47,090 bases of DNA. Source: Pseudomonadota bacterium (lineage in GTDB: Bacteria > Pseudomonadota > Alphaproteobacteria > Caulobacterales > Caulobacteraceae). Shown piece by piece: positions 17,331 through 25,624 of this stretch. The position numbers and the translations under genes were made by a program. The notes under the pieces are model-generated. The model saw nothing but the letters and a program-made list of their open reading frames with translations. It searched no databases and was not told where the DNA came from. The DNA is taken from NCBI GenBank assembly GCA_023428785.1, contig JAEYWU010000070.1, positions 1 to 47,090 on the forward strand, in the 5' to 3' direction. Position 1 is the stretch's first letter, and the number at the start of each line of letters is the position of its first letter.

Positions 17331-17744
17331 ATGATCCGCACCGTGGTCACCGCCGGCCTGGTCCTCTCCGTGGGCGCCTTCGCTCTGGCCTGGCTCGAGC
17401 TGCAGCAGGCCACGCGAATGATCGCGCCCGAGCATTATGTTGCGGTCGTCGCGGGCCTGTTCGCCGTGGGCGGCCTGTGGCTTGGCTGGACGGTCGCCAC
17501 CCGCCGCCACGGGCCGGAGTTCCAGCGCAACGACGCCGCGCTGAAATCCCTCGGTCTCACCGGTCAGGAGATGAAGGTGCTGGCCGCCCTTGCCTCGGGC
17601 CAGTCCAACAAGGCGCTCGCCCGGTCGCTGGGCCTGTCTCCCAACACGATCAAGACCCATCTGGCGAACCTCTTCGCCAAGCTCGGCGCCGCAACCCGCA
17701 CGGAGGCCGTCACCCGCGCTCGCGAGCTGAATCTCATCCCCTGA
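17331..17744 (+). CDS. Membrane-anchored LuxR-type helix-turn-helix protein
   Basis: The 137-residue protein has two transmembrane segments (about 5-23 and 35-55), then a cytoplasmic GerE/LuxR DNA-binding domain from about residue 72 with LTGQEMKVLAALASGQSNKA and LSPNTIKTHLANLFAKLGA. There is no receiver or autoinducer domain. It would be a membrane-tethered transcription factor, or a sensor of membrane state. It lies 34 bp after phaC and upstream of two membrane-protein genes. The target is unknown. Confidence 0.85.
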   Translation: MIRTVVTAGLVLSVGAFALAWLELQQATRMIAPEHYVAVVAGLFAVGGLWLGWTVATRRHGPEFQRNDAALKSLGLTGQEMKVLAALASGQSNKALARSLGLSPNTIKTHLANLFAKLGAATRTEAVTRARELNLIP

Positions 17745-17838
17745 GCGGACCAGCCGGTCGAATTCACCCATTCGGGCGATAGGATGCTCCGGCGGCCGGG
17801 GCGAGGTTCCCCGTGCAACGCAACCAGGGGAGGCCGCT

Positions 17839-18372
17839 ATGGCCCGCATCATCTTCGTCTACGGCCTGATCTCGGGCCTGATCATCATCGCCGGCATCAT
17901 CGGCACGATCGTCTTCTCAGGCGATCAGCCGCACGGCAGCGTCTGGCTGGGCTATCTGATCATGCTGCTGGGCATGTCGGCCGTCTTCATCGGGGTGAAG
18001 CAGCACCGCGACCAGAACAACGGGGGTGTGATCAAATTTCTGCCTGCGCTGGGCGTCGGCCTGGCGATCGCGGGCGTCGCCTCGCTGGCCTATGTGCTGA
18101 TCTGGGAGGTCTATCTGGCGATGACGGACTACAGCTTCATGCCTGAATACACCGCCGCCTATCTGGAACAGCAGCGCGCCGCCGGCGTGTCGGGCGAGGC
18201 CTACCGCGAGCTCCAGGCGCAGATGCAGACCTACGTCGAACAGTACCGCTCGCCGCTCTACCGCCTGCCCATGACGTTCGTAGAGATCGCCCCCGTGGGC
18301 CTGCTCGTCTCGATCGTCAGCGCGATCCTGCTGAGGAACAGCCGCTTCCTGCCGGCCCGCGCCCGGGCCTAG
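17839..18372 (+). CDS. DUF4199 family membrane protein
   Basis: The 177-residue protein has four predicted transmembrane helices (about 4-26, 34-53, 66-92, 145-168). Between helices 3 and 4 lies a soluble segment with YLEQQRAAGVSGEAYRELQ. This topology and sequence fit DUF4199, whose role is unknown. It has a good ribosome site (AGGGGAGG) and follows the membrane LuxR gene by 94 bp. The next gene is also a small membrane protein, and the three may form one operon. Confidence 0.85.
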   Translation: MARIIFVYGLISGLIIIAGIIGTIVFSGDQPHGSVWLGYLIMLLGMSAVFIGVKQHRDQNNGGVIKFLPALGVGLAIAGVASLAYVLIWEVYLAMTDYSFMPEYTAAYLEQQRAAGVSGEAYRELQAQMQTYVEQYRSPLYRLPMTFVEIAPVGLLVSIVSAILLRNSRFLPARARA

Positions 18373-18447
18373 GCCACACCCGGCTGTAGCGGGCCCTCGA
18401 CGCGCCCGCCCGGCGCGGGCTAGGTCTGCAACCGGGAGGATCTGATC

Positions 18448-19089
18448 ATGCCGAACGTCACCGCCTGGCTCGCCGCCGCCAATCCGCTGCGCGACAGCCC
18501 TACCCGCGAGCAGGCCTTGATGGCCGGACGCTGGAGCAGTCTCGCACTCTGGCTCAGCGCCCTGACCGGCCTGATTCAAGGCCTGCTGATCTGGGTGAAC
18601 CGTGACCGCACCATCGCCGCCATGCAGGAGTTCATGGACGGCTTCACCTCGTCCATGGGGCCCGACGCCGCGCCCGAGGCTCTCGAGATGCAGTCGGCCA
18701 TGATGGAGGCGATGATGCCGGGCATGATCCTGCAGTCGGTGGTCTGGATCATCGTCTTCGCCATCGTTTTCGTGGCGCTGGCGGGGGTGCAATGGAGCAA
18801 GCCGACGCGCTGGATTCCGATCGTCTTCATCGTCGTGGCGGCGCTGGGCCTGTTCGGTCACCTCATGAACATGATGATGGCGGCCACGCTCGCGAATGCG
18901 CCCGTCGTCATGGCCGACGGCACGCCCATGCCGACGCCCGGGCCCCAGATGACGGGCGTCCCGGCGTGGTTCTTTCCCGTCATGGCGGCCGAGGCGGCGC
19001 TCGCGCTGGTGCTGCACATCACCGGCCTGAGAGGCGCCATCGCCTTGCGCCGGATGGCCGAGCGCGCCGGCGGCGACGTTCAGCCCTAG
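18448..19089 (+). CDS. Four-helix membrane protein of unknown function
   Basis: The 213-residue protein is not recognised. Four hydrophobic segments are visible (about 30-50, 88-110, 118-140, 170-195). A methionine-rich loop after the first (MQEFMDGFTSSMGPDA and MQSAMMEAMMPGM) and a second Met/Pro-rich loop (MADGTPMPTPGPQMTG) could be metal-interacting, but this is speculation. The ribosome site is GGGAGG. Its stop overlaps the convergent NYN gene stop by 4 bp (CTAG). Confidence 0.75.
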   Translation: MPNVTAWLAAANPLRDSPTREQALMAGRWSSLALWLSALTGLIQGLLIWVNRDRTIAAMQEFMDGFTSSMGPDAAPEALEMQSAMMEAMMPGMILQSVVWIIVFAIVFVALAGVQWSKPTRWIPIVFIVVAALGLFGHLMNMMMAATLANAPVVMADGTPMPTPGPQMTGVPAWFFPVMAAEAALALVLHITGLRGAIALRRMAERAGGDVQP

Positions 19090-19823
19090 GCCTTGTCGCG
19101 CACCCTCAGCGCACCGCCCGTCCCGGCCGCGAGCTCAAAGCGGCCCGTGGCCCGGATCAGGTCCGACAGCTTGGCGAAGCCGTAGGTTCGCTGGTCGAAG
19201 TCCGGATAGGCGTTCCTCAACCGGTTGCCGATCCCGCCGGCGGCAACCCAGCCGTCGGCGTCCTCATCCATGTCGGCGATGACGCTCGCGATCAGGCGGG
19301 CGGCCTCGGCCGGCTTCTTCTTGCCCGTGGGCGTGGCCGCACGACCGGGCGTGGCCGCCTCGGTCTCGTTGGCCGCGGGGGCGATCAGGTTCTCGGTATA
19401 GATGAACCGGGTGCAGGCCTGGCGGAAGCTCTCGGGCGTCTTGCGCTCGCCGAAGCCATAGACGTCCACCCCCTCCTCGCGAATCCGCGAGGCCAGGCGG
19501 GTGAAGTCGGCGTCCGAAGACACCAGGCAGAAGCCGTCGAACCGTCCCGAATGCAGCAGGTCCATGGCGTCGATGACCAGGGCGATGTCGCCCGAGTTCT
19601 TGCCCTTGGTGTTGGCGAAGTTCTGCTGGGGCTGGATGGCGAAGCGCGCCAGCACCCGCGTCCAGCCCTGAATCTGGTTCGAGGCGAAGTCGCCATAAAT
19701 CCGCCGCGCCGAGGCCTCGCCCAGGGTCGCGATTTCCGTGAACAGCGCCTCGGCGATGCGCGGCGTGGCGTTCTCGGCGTCGATCAGCACCGCCAGTCGC
19801 GGCGCGCGCCCCTCAGCGGCCAT
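19086..19823 (-). CDS. NYN-domain (LabA/DUF88) protein with C-terminal LOTUS/OST-HTH domain
   Basis: The 245-residue protein begins with a PIN-like NYN nuclease fold: Asp15 in VLIDAEN, Asp79 and Asp85 in GDIALVIDAMD, and Asp104/Asp106 in VSSDADF form the expected acidic metal site. A Lys/Pro linker (about 145-165) leads to an OST-HTH/LOTUS domain (about 170-245) with GWVAAGGIGNRLRNAYPDFD and YGFAKLSDLI, an RNA-binding module. An RNase or RNA-processing role is inferred from family knowledge. It follows a 124-residue gene by 25 bp, probably in one operon. Confidence 0.92.
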   Translation of the reverse strand: MAAEGRAPRLAVLIDAENATPRIAEALFTEIATLGEASARRIYGDFASNQIQGWTRVLARFAIQPQQNFANTKGKNSGDIALVIDAMDLLHSGRFDGFCLVSSDADFTRLASRIREEGVDVYGFGERKTPESFRQACTRFIYTENLIAPAANETEAATPGRAATPTGKKKPAEAARLIASVIADMDEDADGWVAAGGIGNRLRNAYPDFDQRTYGFAKLSDLIRATGRFELAAGTGGALRVRDKA

Positions 19824-19848
19824 GGGCCTCTCCCTCGTGGCGTCGCCG

Positions 19849-20223
19849 TCAGGCGCGAGCGGTCCGCCGGCCGATTGGCGCCAACTGCAGCGATGACGCC
19901 AGGGCGTTTTTCTCTACGTCGCCCGCCTCGGCCAGCTCATCGGCCACGGCGTTCAGAAAGATGCGCCGGCGTTGGGCGGCCTCGACCGGGTCCGTCCCGG
20001 CCTGCAGGCCCCGGTCGTCGAACCGCGTGGCCTCCTCGCGAACCCGCACCGTCAGCGCCGCAAGATGATCCGATCCCTTGCGGGCGTCCATCACCTGGGC
20101 GTGGCTGCGGGCGTCGACCACCTTGCGCTCGCGCAGGGCCTGGACGTTCTGGCCCTGCTCGGACCTGACCGACAGCATCACGAAATCGCGGGCGTACAGT
20201 CGGACAAAACTCTCTTCGATCAT
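19849..20223 (-). CDS. Hypothetical 124-residue protein upstream of the NYN gene
   Basis: Not recognised. The soluble protein starts MIEESFVRLYARDFVML and is mostly helical and charged (VREEATRFDDRGLQAG, AAQRRRIFLNAVADELAEA), with no signal peptide or membrane helix. The frame is open upstream, but ATG 20223 has a good AGGAGACGCC site. Twenty-five bases separate it from the NYN-LOTUS gene, so a joint role in RNA metabolism is possible but unproven. Confidence 0.7.
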   Translation of the reverse strand: MIEESFVRLYARDFVMLSVRSEQGQNVQALRERKVVDARSHAQVMDARKGSDHLAALTVRVREEATRFDDRGLQAGTDPVEAAQRRRIFLNAVADELAEAGDVEKNALASSLQLAPIGRRTARA

Positions 20224-20413
20224 GGGCGTCTCCTGCCGCGACCGCGGGCGCGCGGTCCATCTCAGGACATCCGTGTGACGGCTTGAGTGGAACCCATATG
20301 GGGGTCCATGGTCGAAATTGCGAACCCGGGCCATGGCTGGAGCATATCAGGCGAGGTCTGACCGACGCGCGATCCGGCCTCTTGCCCGAAGATTATCCAG
20401 TCGCGGGCGGCCG

Positions 20414-22750
20414 CTAGAAGGACGCCCGGATCTCCGCGCCCACGACCCGCGGTGATCCCACCGTGCACCGCAGAGCCGTCGCGCCCGTGGCGGCGTTCCT
20501 TAGCCCGAACGGGCCGTCGTAGGCTTGGACGAAGATGCTCGTGCAGTAGTCTTCGTCCGTGAGGTTCTGCGCATACAGCGACAGGTCCCAGCGGCTCTGC
20601 GGATCAGTCAGGCCGAGGCGCACGTTCCAGAGCTGGTAGCCGGACTGAACGGCGTCGGGATTGTTGCCGTCGCCGCCGACGTTCTGGTCCGTCACGAAAT
20701 AGAGGTCGCTGCGGACAGACCATTCCCAGCCGCCGGGCAGGTAGTCGGCGTAGTTGACGGTCCAGACGCCCTGCCATTCCGGCGTCCAGGGCGCCCGCTC
20801 GTCGCTGAGATCCTGGGTGCCGCCGAAGCCGGGCAGGTTCGGAGCGTTCGGATAGGACAGGTACTCGGAGTCCAGATAGGCGGCGGACACGATCGTCGAC
20901 AGATTTTCGGTGGCCTGCCAGCGGGCCTCGATCTCCACGCCCTGCTGTCTCAGGTTGGCGGCGTTGCGGGTCAGGAACCGCAGCCCGTCCCAGGACCTCA
21001 CCTGAAAGTCCTCGATGTCGGTCCGATAGACCGTGCCGTTGATGACCAGCGCGCCGTTCAGCCATGCCGTGCGCACGCCCGCCTCCCAGTTCTCGTTGGT
21101 CTCCGGATTGAAAATCCGGTTCTGGCCGAGGGGCGTGGTCGAGGGCGCGTTCTCGAATCCGCCGGCCTTGTAGCCGGTGGAATAGGATCCGTAGACCAGA
21201 ATGTCGTCGCTCGGGGTCCAGGTCGCCACCACCCGGTAGGTCGCCTGATCATCGTCGTAGGAGAGATTGGTGGTTTCGGGCCCGCGCAGGAGGTCTGCCG
21301 TATTGTTGCGGACCTGATAAAGGTATCCGGTCTTCTCCTCGCTCGTGTAACGGGCGCCGAGCGTCACGTCGAAGCTGTCGGTCAGATGGAAGACGGCCTC
21401 GCCGAAGCCGGCGAAGCTGCCGGCATCCTGAAGCAGCCCATTGTTGCCTGCGTCGTAAAGCGGTCCGGCCAGGCAACCCGCCAGGCGGGCCGGCAGAGCG
21501 TTACGGATGAAGCGGTCACAGTAGTCAAAGCCGAAGTCGGTGCGTTCGTAGGTCGTGTAATCCTCGTCGAACCGGTAGAGGCCCAGAACGAAATCGAACA
21601 GGCCGCCAGCGAGCTGTCGTTCAGGCGAGATCAGCTGGATCTCGTGTGAGACGCTCTCGCTGGTGAAGCGGGCGTTGCGGGTCGCGAGGTCGTAGGGCGT
21701 CAGCAGGACGTCGCCCTCCGCCTGGACGTTTCGCCAGTCGCGATAGCCGGCGATGTAACGAAGTCGCCACCCGTCGCCGAAGTCCCAGGCCAGGTCGCTG
21801 GTCACACCGACCTGGGTGTCCTGGAGGTTGCCGTTCTGGAAATGATAGAGCTGCTCGTCGAAGGCGTCGGTCGTGTCCGGCAGTTCGGCCACCTCGGGCC
21901 CCGCACCATCGCGATCCAGCCGGGCGCGGAAGTTGGCGATCGACGTCGGCGTCAGGGTTTCAGGCAGCAGCTCGGAGTGCGGCGCGCCGTCGCCGGTGAT
22001 GTGCTGGTGATCCACCCGGCCGACCCAGCGAAGCCGGTCGGTGATGTCCCAGAGCAGGCTCCCGCGAACCAGAAAGTCCGAGCGCTCGCCAACCGTGTCG
22101 TTCGCCCTGGCGTTCCAGGCCGGACCATCGGTCCTGGAGCCCGCGACCACGATCCGCGACGCCAGGGCGTCGCCCAGCGACAGATTGGCCAGGGCCCGGT
22201 AGCCGACGGAGTCGAAACTCCCGTAGCTCGCCTGTCCCTCGAAATAGGTGGCGTACTCCGGCAGGCGGCTGTTGACGCTGATCACGCCCATGGTCGTGTT
22301 GCGGCCGAACAGGGTGCCCTGCGGGCCGCGGAGAACCTCGACGCTTCCGACGTCGACCAGATTGCCGAGCAGGGCGGCGGGGCGCGCGATGTAGACGCCG
22401 TCGAGGAACAGCCCGACGCTCGGCTCGATCCCGGAGTTTCCGGCGCTCCCGACGCCCCGGATCTGGATGCGCTGGTTCGCGATCTGGGTCCCGCGCGTCA
22501 CCATCAGGCTGGGCGCCAGGGTCTGAAGATCTGCGACCCGCTCGATGTTGGCGTCCTCCAGCGTGTCGCCGCTGATGGCCACCACCGAAATCGGCACGTC
22601 CTGGATATCCTGCGCCCGCTTCTGGGCCGTGACGACGATCTCGTCGACGGTCGTCTCCGGCTGACCGAGATCCTGCCCCAAGGCGGAACCGGCCCCGGCC
22701 AGAGCGATGATGGACGCGGACGTGAACGCGAGATGCTTGACCACTGACAT
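20414..22750 (-). CDS. TonB-dependent outer-membrane receptor, substrate unknown
   Basis: This is a 778-residue receptor of the type abundant in Caulobacterales and sphingomonads. It has a signal peptide (about 1-25, ALG-QD), TonB box DEIVVTAQ (36-43), a plug domain with IQIRGVGSAGNSGIEPSVG and VEVLRGPQGTLFGRNTTMG, and a barrel ending AEIRASF with terminal Phe. The substrate cannot be read from sequence; relatives handle siderophores, oligosaccharides or aromatic compounds. It is divergent from a LysR gene across a 145-bp region with a perfect palindrome, so it is probably controlled by that regulator. Confidence 0.95.
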   Translation of the reverse strand: MSVVKHLAFTSASIIALAGAGSALGQDLGQPETTVDEIVVTAQKRAQDIQDVPISVVAISGDTLEDANIERVADLQTLAPSLMVTRGTQIANQRIQIRGVGSAGNSGIEPSVGLFLDGVYIARPAALLGNLVDVGSVEVLRGPQGTLFGRNTTMGVISVNSRLPEYATYFEGQASYGSFDSVGYRALANLSLGDALASRIVVAGSRTDGPAWNARANDTVGERSDFLVRGSLLWDITDRLRWVGRVDHQHITGDGAPHSELLPETLTPTSIANFRARLDRDGAGPEVAELPDTTDAFDEQLYHFQNGNLQDTQVGVTSDLAWDFGDGWRLRYIAGYRDWRNVQAEGDVLLTPYDLATRNARFTSESVSHEIQLISPERQLAGGLFDFVLGLYRFDEDYTTYERTDFGFDYCDRFIRNALPARLAGCLAGPLYDAGNNGLLQDAGSFAGFGEAVFHLTDSFDVTLGARYTSEEKTGYLYQVRNNTADLLRGPETTNLSYDDDQATYRVVATWTPSDDILVYGSYSTGYKAGGFENAPSTTPLGQNRIFNPETNENWEAGVRTAWLNGALVINGTVYRTDIEDFQVRSWDGLRFLTRNAANLRQQGVEIEARWQATENLSTIVSAAYLDSEYLSYPNAPNLPGFGGTQDLSDERAPWTPEWQGVWTVNYADYLPGGWEWSVRSDLYFVTDQNVGGDGNNPDAVQSGYQLWNVRLGLTDPQSRWDLSLYAQNLTDEDYCTSIFVQAYDGPFGLRNAATGATALRCTVGSPRVVGAEIRASF

Positions 22751-22783
22751 GGATTCCCCCGGATGTTGGAGGCGGTCGTTCCG

Positions 22784-22802
22784 CCTTCCTTTGTCCGGAA
22801 GG
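22784..22802. repeat. Inverted repeat in the receptor promoter region
   Basis: CCTTCC and GGAAGG, 7 bp apart, lie 34 bp upstream of the TonB-receptor start. The spacing would fit a regulator half-site pair or the 5' UTR of the receptor message. No family can be assigned. Confidence 0.35.
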
Positions 22803-22847
22803 ATGGTTGGACGCGGGCCCGGGTGAAAAGAGATATGTCTTCCTTGG

Positions 22848-22870
22848 AGTCATAGACGCAGTCTATGACT
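22848..22870. promoter_or_regulatory. Perfect 23-bp palindrome, candidate LysR operator
   Basis: Ten-bp arms AGTCATAGAC and GTCTATGACT flank GCA. Inside is T-N11-A (22853-22865), the LysR-family recognition pattern. It lies 26 bp before the LysR ATG and about 100 bp before the receptor start, as expected for a site that both autoregulates and activates a divergent target. Confidence 0.75.
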
Positions 22871-22895
22871 TCCGCCTCAACCTGGGAGGCAAGCC

Positions 22896-23807
22896 ATGGA
22901 TATCCATCGCCTTCGTCTCGTGCTCGAGATCTGCGAACGCGGCAGCATCGGCAGGGCCGCCCAGGCGCTGCGCATATCGCAACCGACCCTGAGCAAGACC
23001 CTGGCCAGACTGGAAGATCAGCTGGGTCAGGTCCTCTTCCACCGAGGCCGTGGGGGGTCGGCGACGCCGACCATTTTCGCGCTCCACATCGCCGACCGCG
23101 CCCGGGAAATCCTGCGCTGGACCGATCGGCTGGATCGCGAGATCACGCTGCTGGCCGGCGGCGAAGTGGGCCGCGTCAGGATGGGGGTCGGACCGGGCGC
23201 CAAGGTGGTTCTGCTGCCTGGCCTGGTCACCGAGATCCTGGCTCGTTTCCCCCAGTTGCACCTCGATCTCGACGTGCTGGCCTCCGACGAGCTGTATGAC
23301 CGTCTTTCCGAACGGCAGTTCGACATCGTGGTGGGCCACTTCAGCCCGTTTCTGGACTTCCCCGGCATGCAGGTGATCCCGCTGTTCGAAGAGCCGGGCG
23401 CCTCTATCGTTCGGGCCAGTCACCCGCTCGCCGGACGCAGCGAGCTGGAGTGGGTCGACGCCCTGGAATACCCGCACGTCTCGACCGTTCGCTACAAGAC
23501 CTATGCGCCCTTCTTCACCGAAGGGCTTCCGCCGGGGGCCGAGCAGATCTTCACCACGGTGCGCACCTCCGACATGGACTGCGCCAAGGCCCTGATCGCA
23601 GGAACGGATTTCGTCGCACTGGCGTCGCCCTTCCTCTTCGCGGAGGAAATCAGGCGAGGAGACTTCGTGATCCTGCCGCTTCCGCGGCGATACCGCTCCG
23701 CCTGTTCGGTCGCGATCACGGACGAGGCCGCCCACTTTCCGGTCATCCGGGCGATCGTCGATGTGGTGAAGGCCGGCGTCCAGGCCCGCGGCCTGGAGCT
23801 GCTCTAG
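22896..23807 (+). CDS. LysR-type transcriptional regulator of the divergent TonB receptor
   Basis: The 303-residue LysR protein has a winged helix-turn-helix at 1-60 (GSIGRAAQALRISQPTLSKT) and an effector-binding domain from about 90. The GGGAGG site fixes ATG 22896. The palindromic operator immediately upstream and the divergent receptor suggest it senses a ligand of the receptor pathway. The co-inducer is unknown. The downstream neighbour is convergent. Confidence 0.93.
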   Translation: MDIHRLRLVLEICERGSIGRAAQALRISQPTLSKTLARLEDQLGQVLFHRGRGGSATPTIFALHIADRAREILRWTDRLDREITLLAGGEVGRVRMGVGPGAKVVLLPGLVTEILARFPQLHLDLDVLASDELYDRLSERQFDIVVGHFSPFLDFPGMQVIPLFEEPGASIVRASHPLAGRSELEWVDALEYPHVSTVRYKTYAPFFTEGLPPGAEQIFTTVRTSDMDCAKALIAGTDFVALASPFLFAEEIRRGDFVILPLPRRYRSACSVAITDEAAHFPVIRAIVDVVKAGVQARGLELL

Positions 23808-23871
23808 TCCGATTGCCCCCGTCTGCAGGGTGTCTGTGCGGGCCAGCGTTCCGCCAGACCCGCTGGCCGCC

Positions 23872-24427
23872 CTATCCCAGCCTCAGGCTGAAGGCGGCGA
23901 TGAACACCGCCGCCATCAGCAGCATCAGCCCCACCCCGACCCGATGGGTCCGGGGCACGATCGAAAACGCCAGCACCCCGGCGATCAGCATGAAGGCCAC
24001 GTGGAACAGGTGCGCCGGATTCACCGTGCCCAGGTTCGCCGCCGACTCGATCAGGTTCTGCCCCTCGAACACCACCAGCGGCAGCCAGATGAAGCGCCGG
24101 TTGGCGATATAGTGCCCGGCCGCGGCCTCGGCGTCCGCCCCCCCGTTCCGGAAAGATCGAAGAGGCCGACAGATACAGCAACGTCGGCGGCGCCAGGCTG
24201 GCCGCGAAGACGAAGAAGTTGCCGCTCCATCCGCCGCGCTCGGCCACGATGAAGGCGTACCACCAGAACTGCACCAGGGCGATCAGCACCAGCAGCCCGG
24301 CCAGATAGGGCGTCCACCCGACCGCCGCCCGGCCCATCGCCGCCGTCCGCGCCCCGTTCATCAGCTCCATGATGCCGAACCCCAGGATGATCGACGTCAG
24401 GACCAGCAGATGCTGTGAGCTCTCCAT
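23872..24427 (-). pseudogene. Five-helix membrane protein, frameshifted in a G7 run
   Basis: The N-terminal frame starts MESSQHLLVLTSIILGFGIM and gives three hydrophobic segments up to SASSIFPER. After a run of seven G (plus-strand C run 24138-24144) that frame turns into Arg/Gly-rich nonsense. The plus-one frame continues as membrane protein: GHYIANRRFIWLPLVVFEGQ, then two more helices and SLRLG-stop. Removing one G gives a single 184-residue product. The family is not recognised. Causes could be a real mutation, slippage-dependent expression or a sequencing error in the homopolymer. Confidence 0.75.
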
Positions 24428-24467
24428 GCGATCCCGCCCCCCGTCTTGCGTGTGATCGGGCGCCAGC

Positions 24468-25262
24468 CTAGCCGCCTGACACCCGCGGGGTCCAATCCGG
24501 GGCCTCCGGCGGCTCATCCCGCGGCGCTGCCGCGCGCGTCTCTTCGCCGGCCTGCTCGGTCTCGGCCTTTAGCTCTGCCTGCGCCGTCTCGCGCGCCTCC
24601 TTGAGCAGCCGCGCCTCGCGCGACTCCTGTGCCTCCATCATGAGCCCCTCCCACTTCTCCTCGTAGGCCCAGTACCGCCGGCGCGCGATCTGGTCGGGAT
24701 GGCTCTCGTCCGCATGGTCCGGCAGCCGCAGCCGTTCCTTGTAGCTCCAGGGGTTGATCCACATCTCCACGATCACATCCAGCGGCACGTCGTTCACGGT
24801 CCGGATCGTTCCGCCCCCCGCCCGCTTCTCGCTCAGCCGCCCATAGCTCTCCGCCAGCCCCGCCAGGGCCTTGGCCTCGGCCCAGAGCCGCCCGGTCATC
24901 GCCCGCCCCGAGGCCAGGATCGCCGTGCGCATCAGCACATGCGGATCGTCCGCGTCCGGCTCGCTGGCCCGCGCCGGCGAAAACAGCCCCTTCAGCGCCC
25001 GCGACCCCACCGGATTCAGCGCCCTCAGCGACGCCTCCTCCTCCTCGACCATCCGCGCATGCGCCCGCGCCCGCGCGTCACCAACGGCCCGCTTGCCCGC
25101 CCCCATCTCGCCGGCATGGCGATAGACTGACGAGGCCGAGACCTTCCACTTGGCCCCCACCTCCTTGGCCGAAGCGCCGTTTCGATAGTCCTCAATCGCC
25201 AGCTCCCAAGTCTCGGGCGCAAGGCGGTAGTGGGTGGCTGGGGCTTCGGTGGTGGCTTTCAT
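24468..25262 (-). CDS. Helix-turn-helix protein of unknown function
   Basis: The 264-residue product (267 if GTG 25271 is used) has an N-terminal helix-turn-helix (about 15-50: YRNGASAKEVGAKWKVSASS) resembling resolvase or small-terminase DNA-binding modules. The middle is helical, and the acidic, Lys/Glu/Ala-rich C-terminal third (about 200-255) may be coiled coil. A terminase-small-subunit-like origin is possible, but no phage genes are near. ATG 25262 is preferred. It sits at the edge of an accessory stretch beside a frameshifted gene and REP elements. Confidence 0.7.
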   Translation of the reverse strand: MKATTEAPATHYRLAPETWELAIEDYRNGASAKEVGAKWKVSASSVYRHAGEMGAGKRAVGDARARAHARMVEEEEASLRALNPVGSRALKGLFSPARASEPDADDPHVLMRTAILASGRAMTGRLWAEAKALAGLAESYGRLSEKRAGGGTIRTVNDVPLDVIVEMWINPWSYKERLRLPDHADESHPDQIARRRYWAYEEKWEGLMMEAQESREARLLKEARETAQAELKAETEQAGEETRAAAPRDEPPEAPDWTPRVSGG

Positions 25263-25408
25263 GCGGCGCACGATAGACGGCGCGCGGAGGGCGGGGATGA
25301 AGGGTGGTTTCGGAAGCCCTGAACGCCCGTTCTCTCGCCTTGTGGGATCAAAAGGTCAGCGCGGACGCTGAGCAGGTGGTGCGCGGAGCGCGTCGAATGA
25401 GGGGTCGA

Positions 25409-25427
25409 CCCCGGACTTGATCCGGGG
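25409..25427. repeat. REP-like palindrome, CCCCGGA type
   Basis: CCCCGGA and TCCGGGG flank CTTGA. The surrounding GGTCGACCCCGGACTTGATC resembles a dispersed intergenic palindrome common in alphaproteobacteria. It differs from the four elements of the GTCATCCCGG family nearby. Confidence 0.6.
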
Positions 25428-25470
25428 AAGCCTCAGGCGCCCGTTCGAAGCGAGCATTTTCCATCCTCTT

Positions 25471-25508
25471 GTCATCCCGGAAGCCGCAAGGCGGCTGTCC
25501 GGGACAAC
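25471..25508 (+). repeat. REP-type palindrome, copy 1
   Basis: It begins GTCATCCCGGAAGCCGC and ends GCGGCTGTCCGGGACAAC, an imperfect palindrome. It is nearly identical to copy 3 (26762-26799), differing only in the central loop. It faces copy 2 at 35 bp. Confidence 0.8.
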
Positions 25509-25543
25509 GCCCCCGCCTCTGGGCGTCGGCAGCCTGTCCCCCC

Positions 25544-25583
25544 GTTGTCCCGGCCCTCCGCTCCGCTTCGGCCGGGATGACAA
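25544..25583 (-). repeat. REP-type palindrome, copy 2 (inverted, variant core)
   Basis: It has the same ends as copy 1 in opposite orientation (GTTGTCCCGG ... CCGGGATGAC), with a different core (CCCTCCGCTCCGCTTCGG). Copies 1 and 2 together form an inverted pair, like a bacterial interspersed mosaic element. Confidence 0.7.
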
Positions 25584-25624
25584 GTGAAGGGAATGCAGCC
25601 TACCATCCAGCCAGGAGGGGGCCA

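Larger units (their letters stand above)
25263..25624. other. Gene-free spacer with REP-type palindromes
   Basis: These 360 bases between the divergent helix-turn-helix and DUF3883 genes hold three palindromic elements (annotated separately) and little else. The AGGAGG ribosome site of the DUF3883 gene lies at its right end (25613-25618). Confidence 0.7.
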
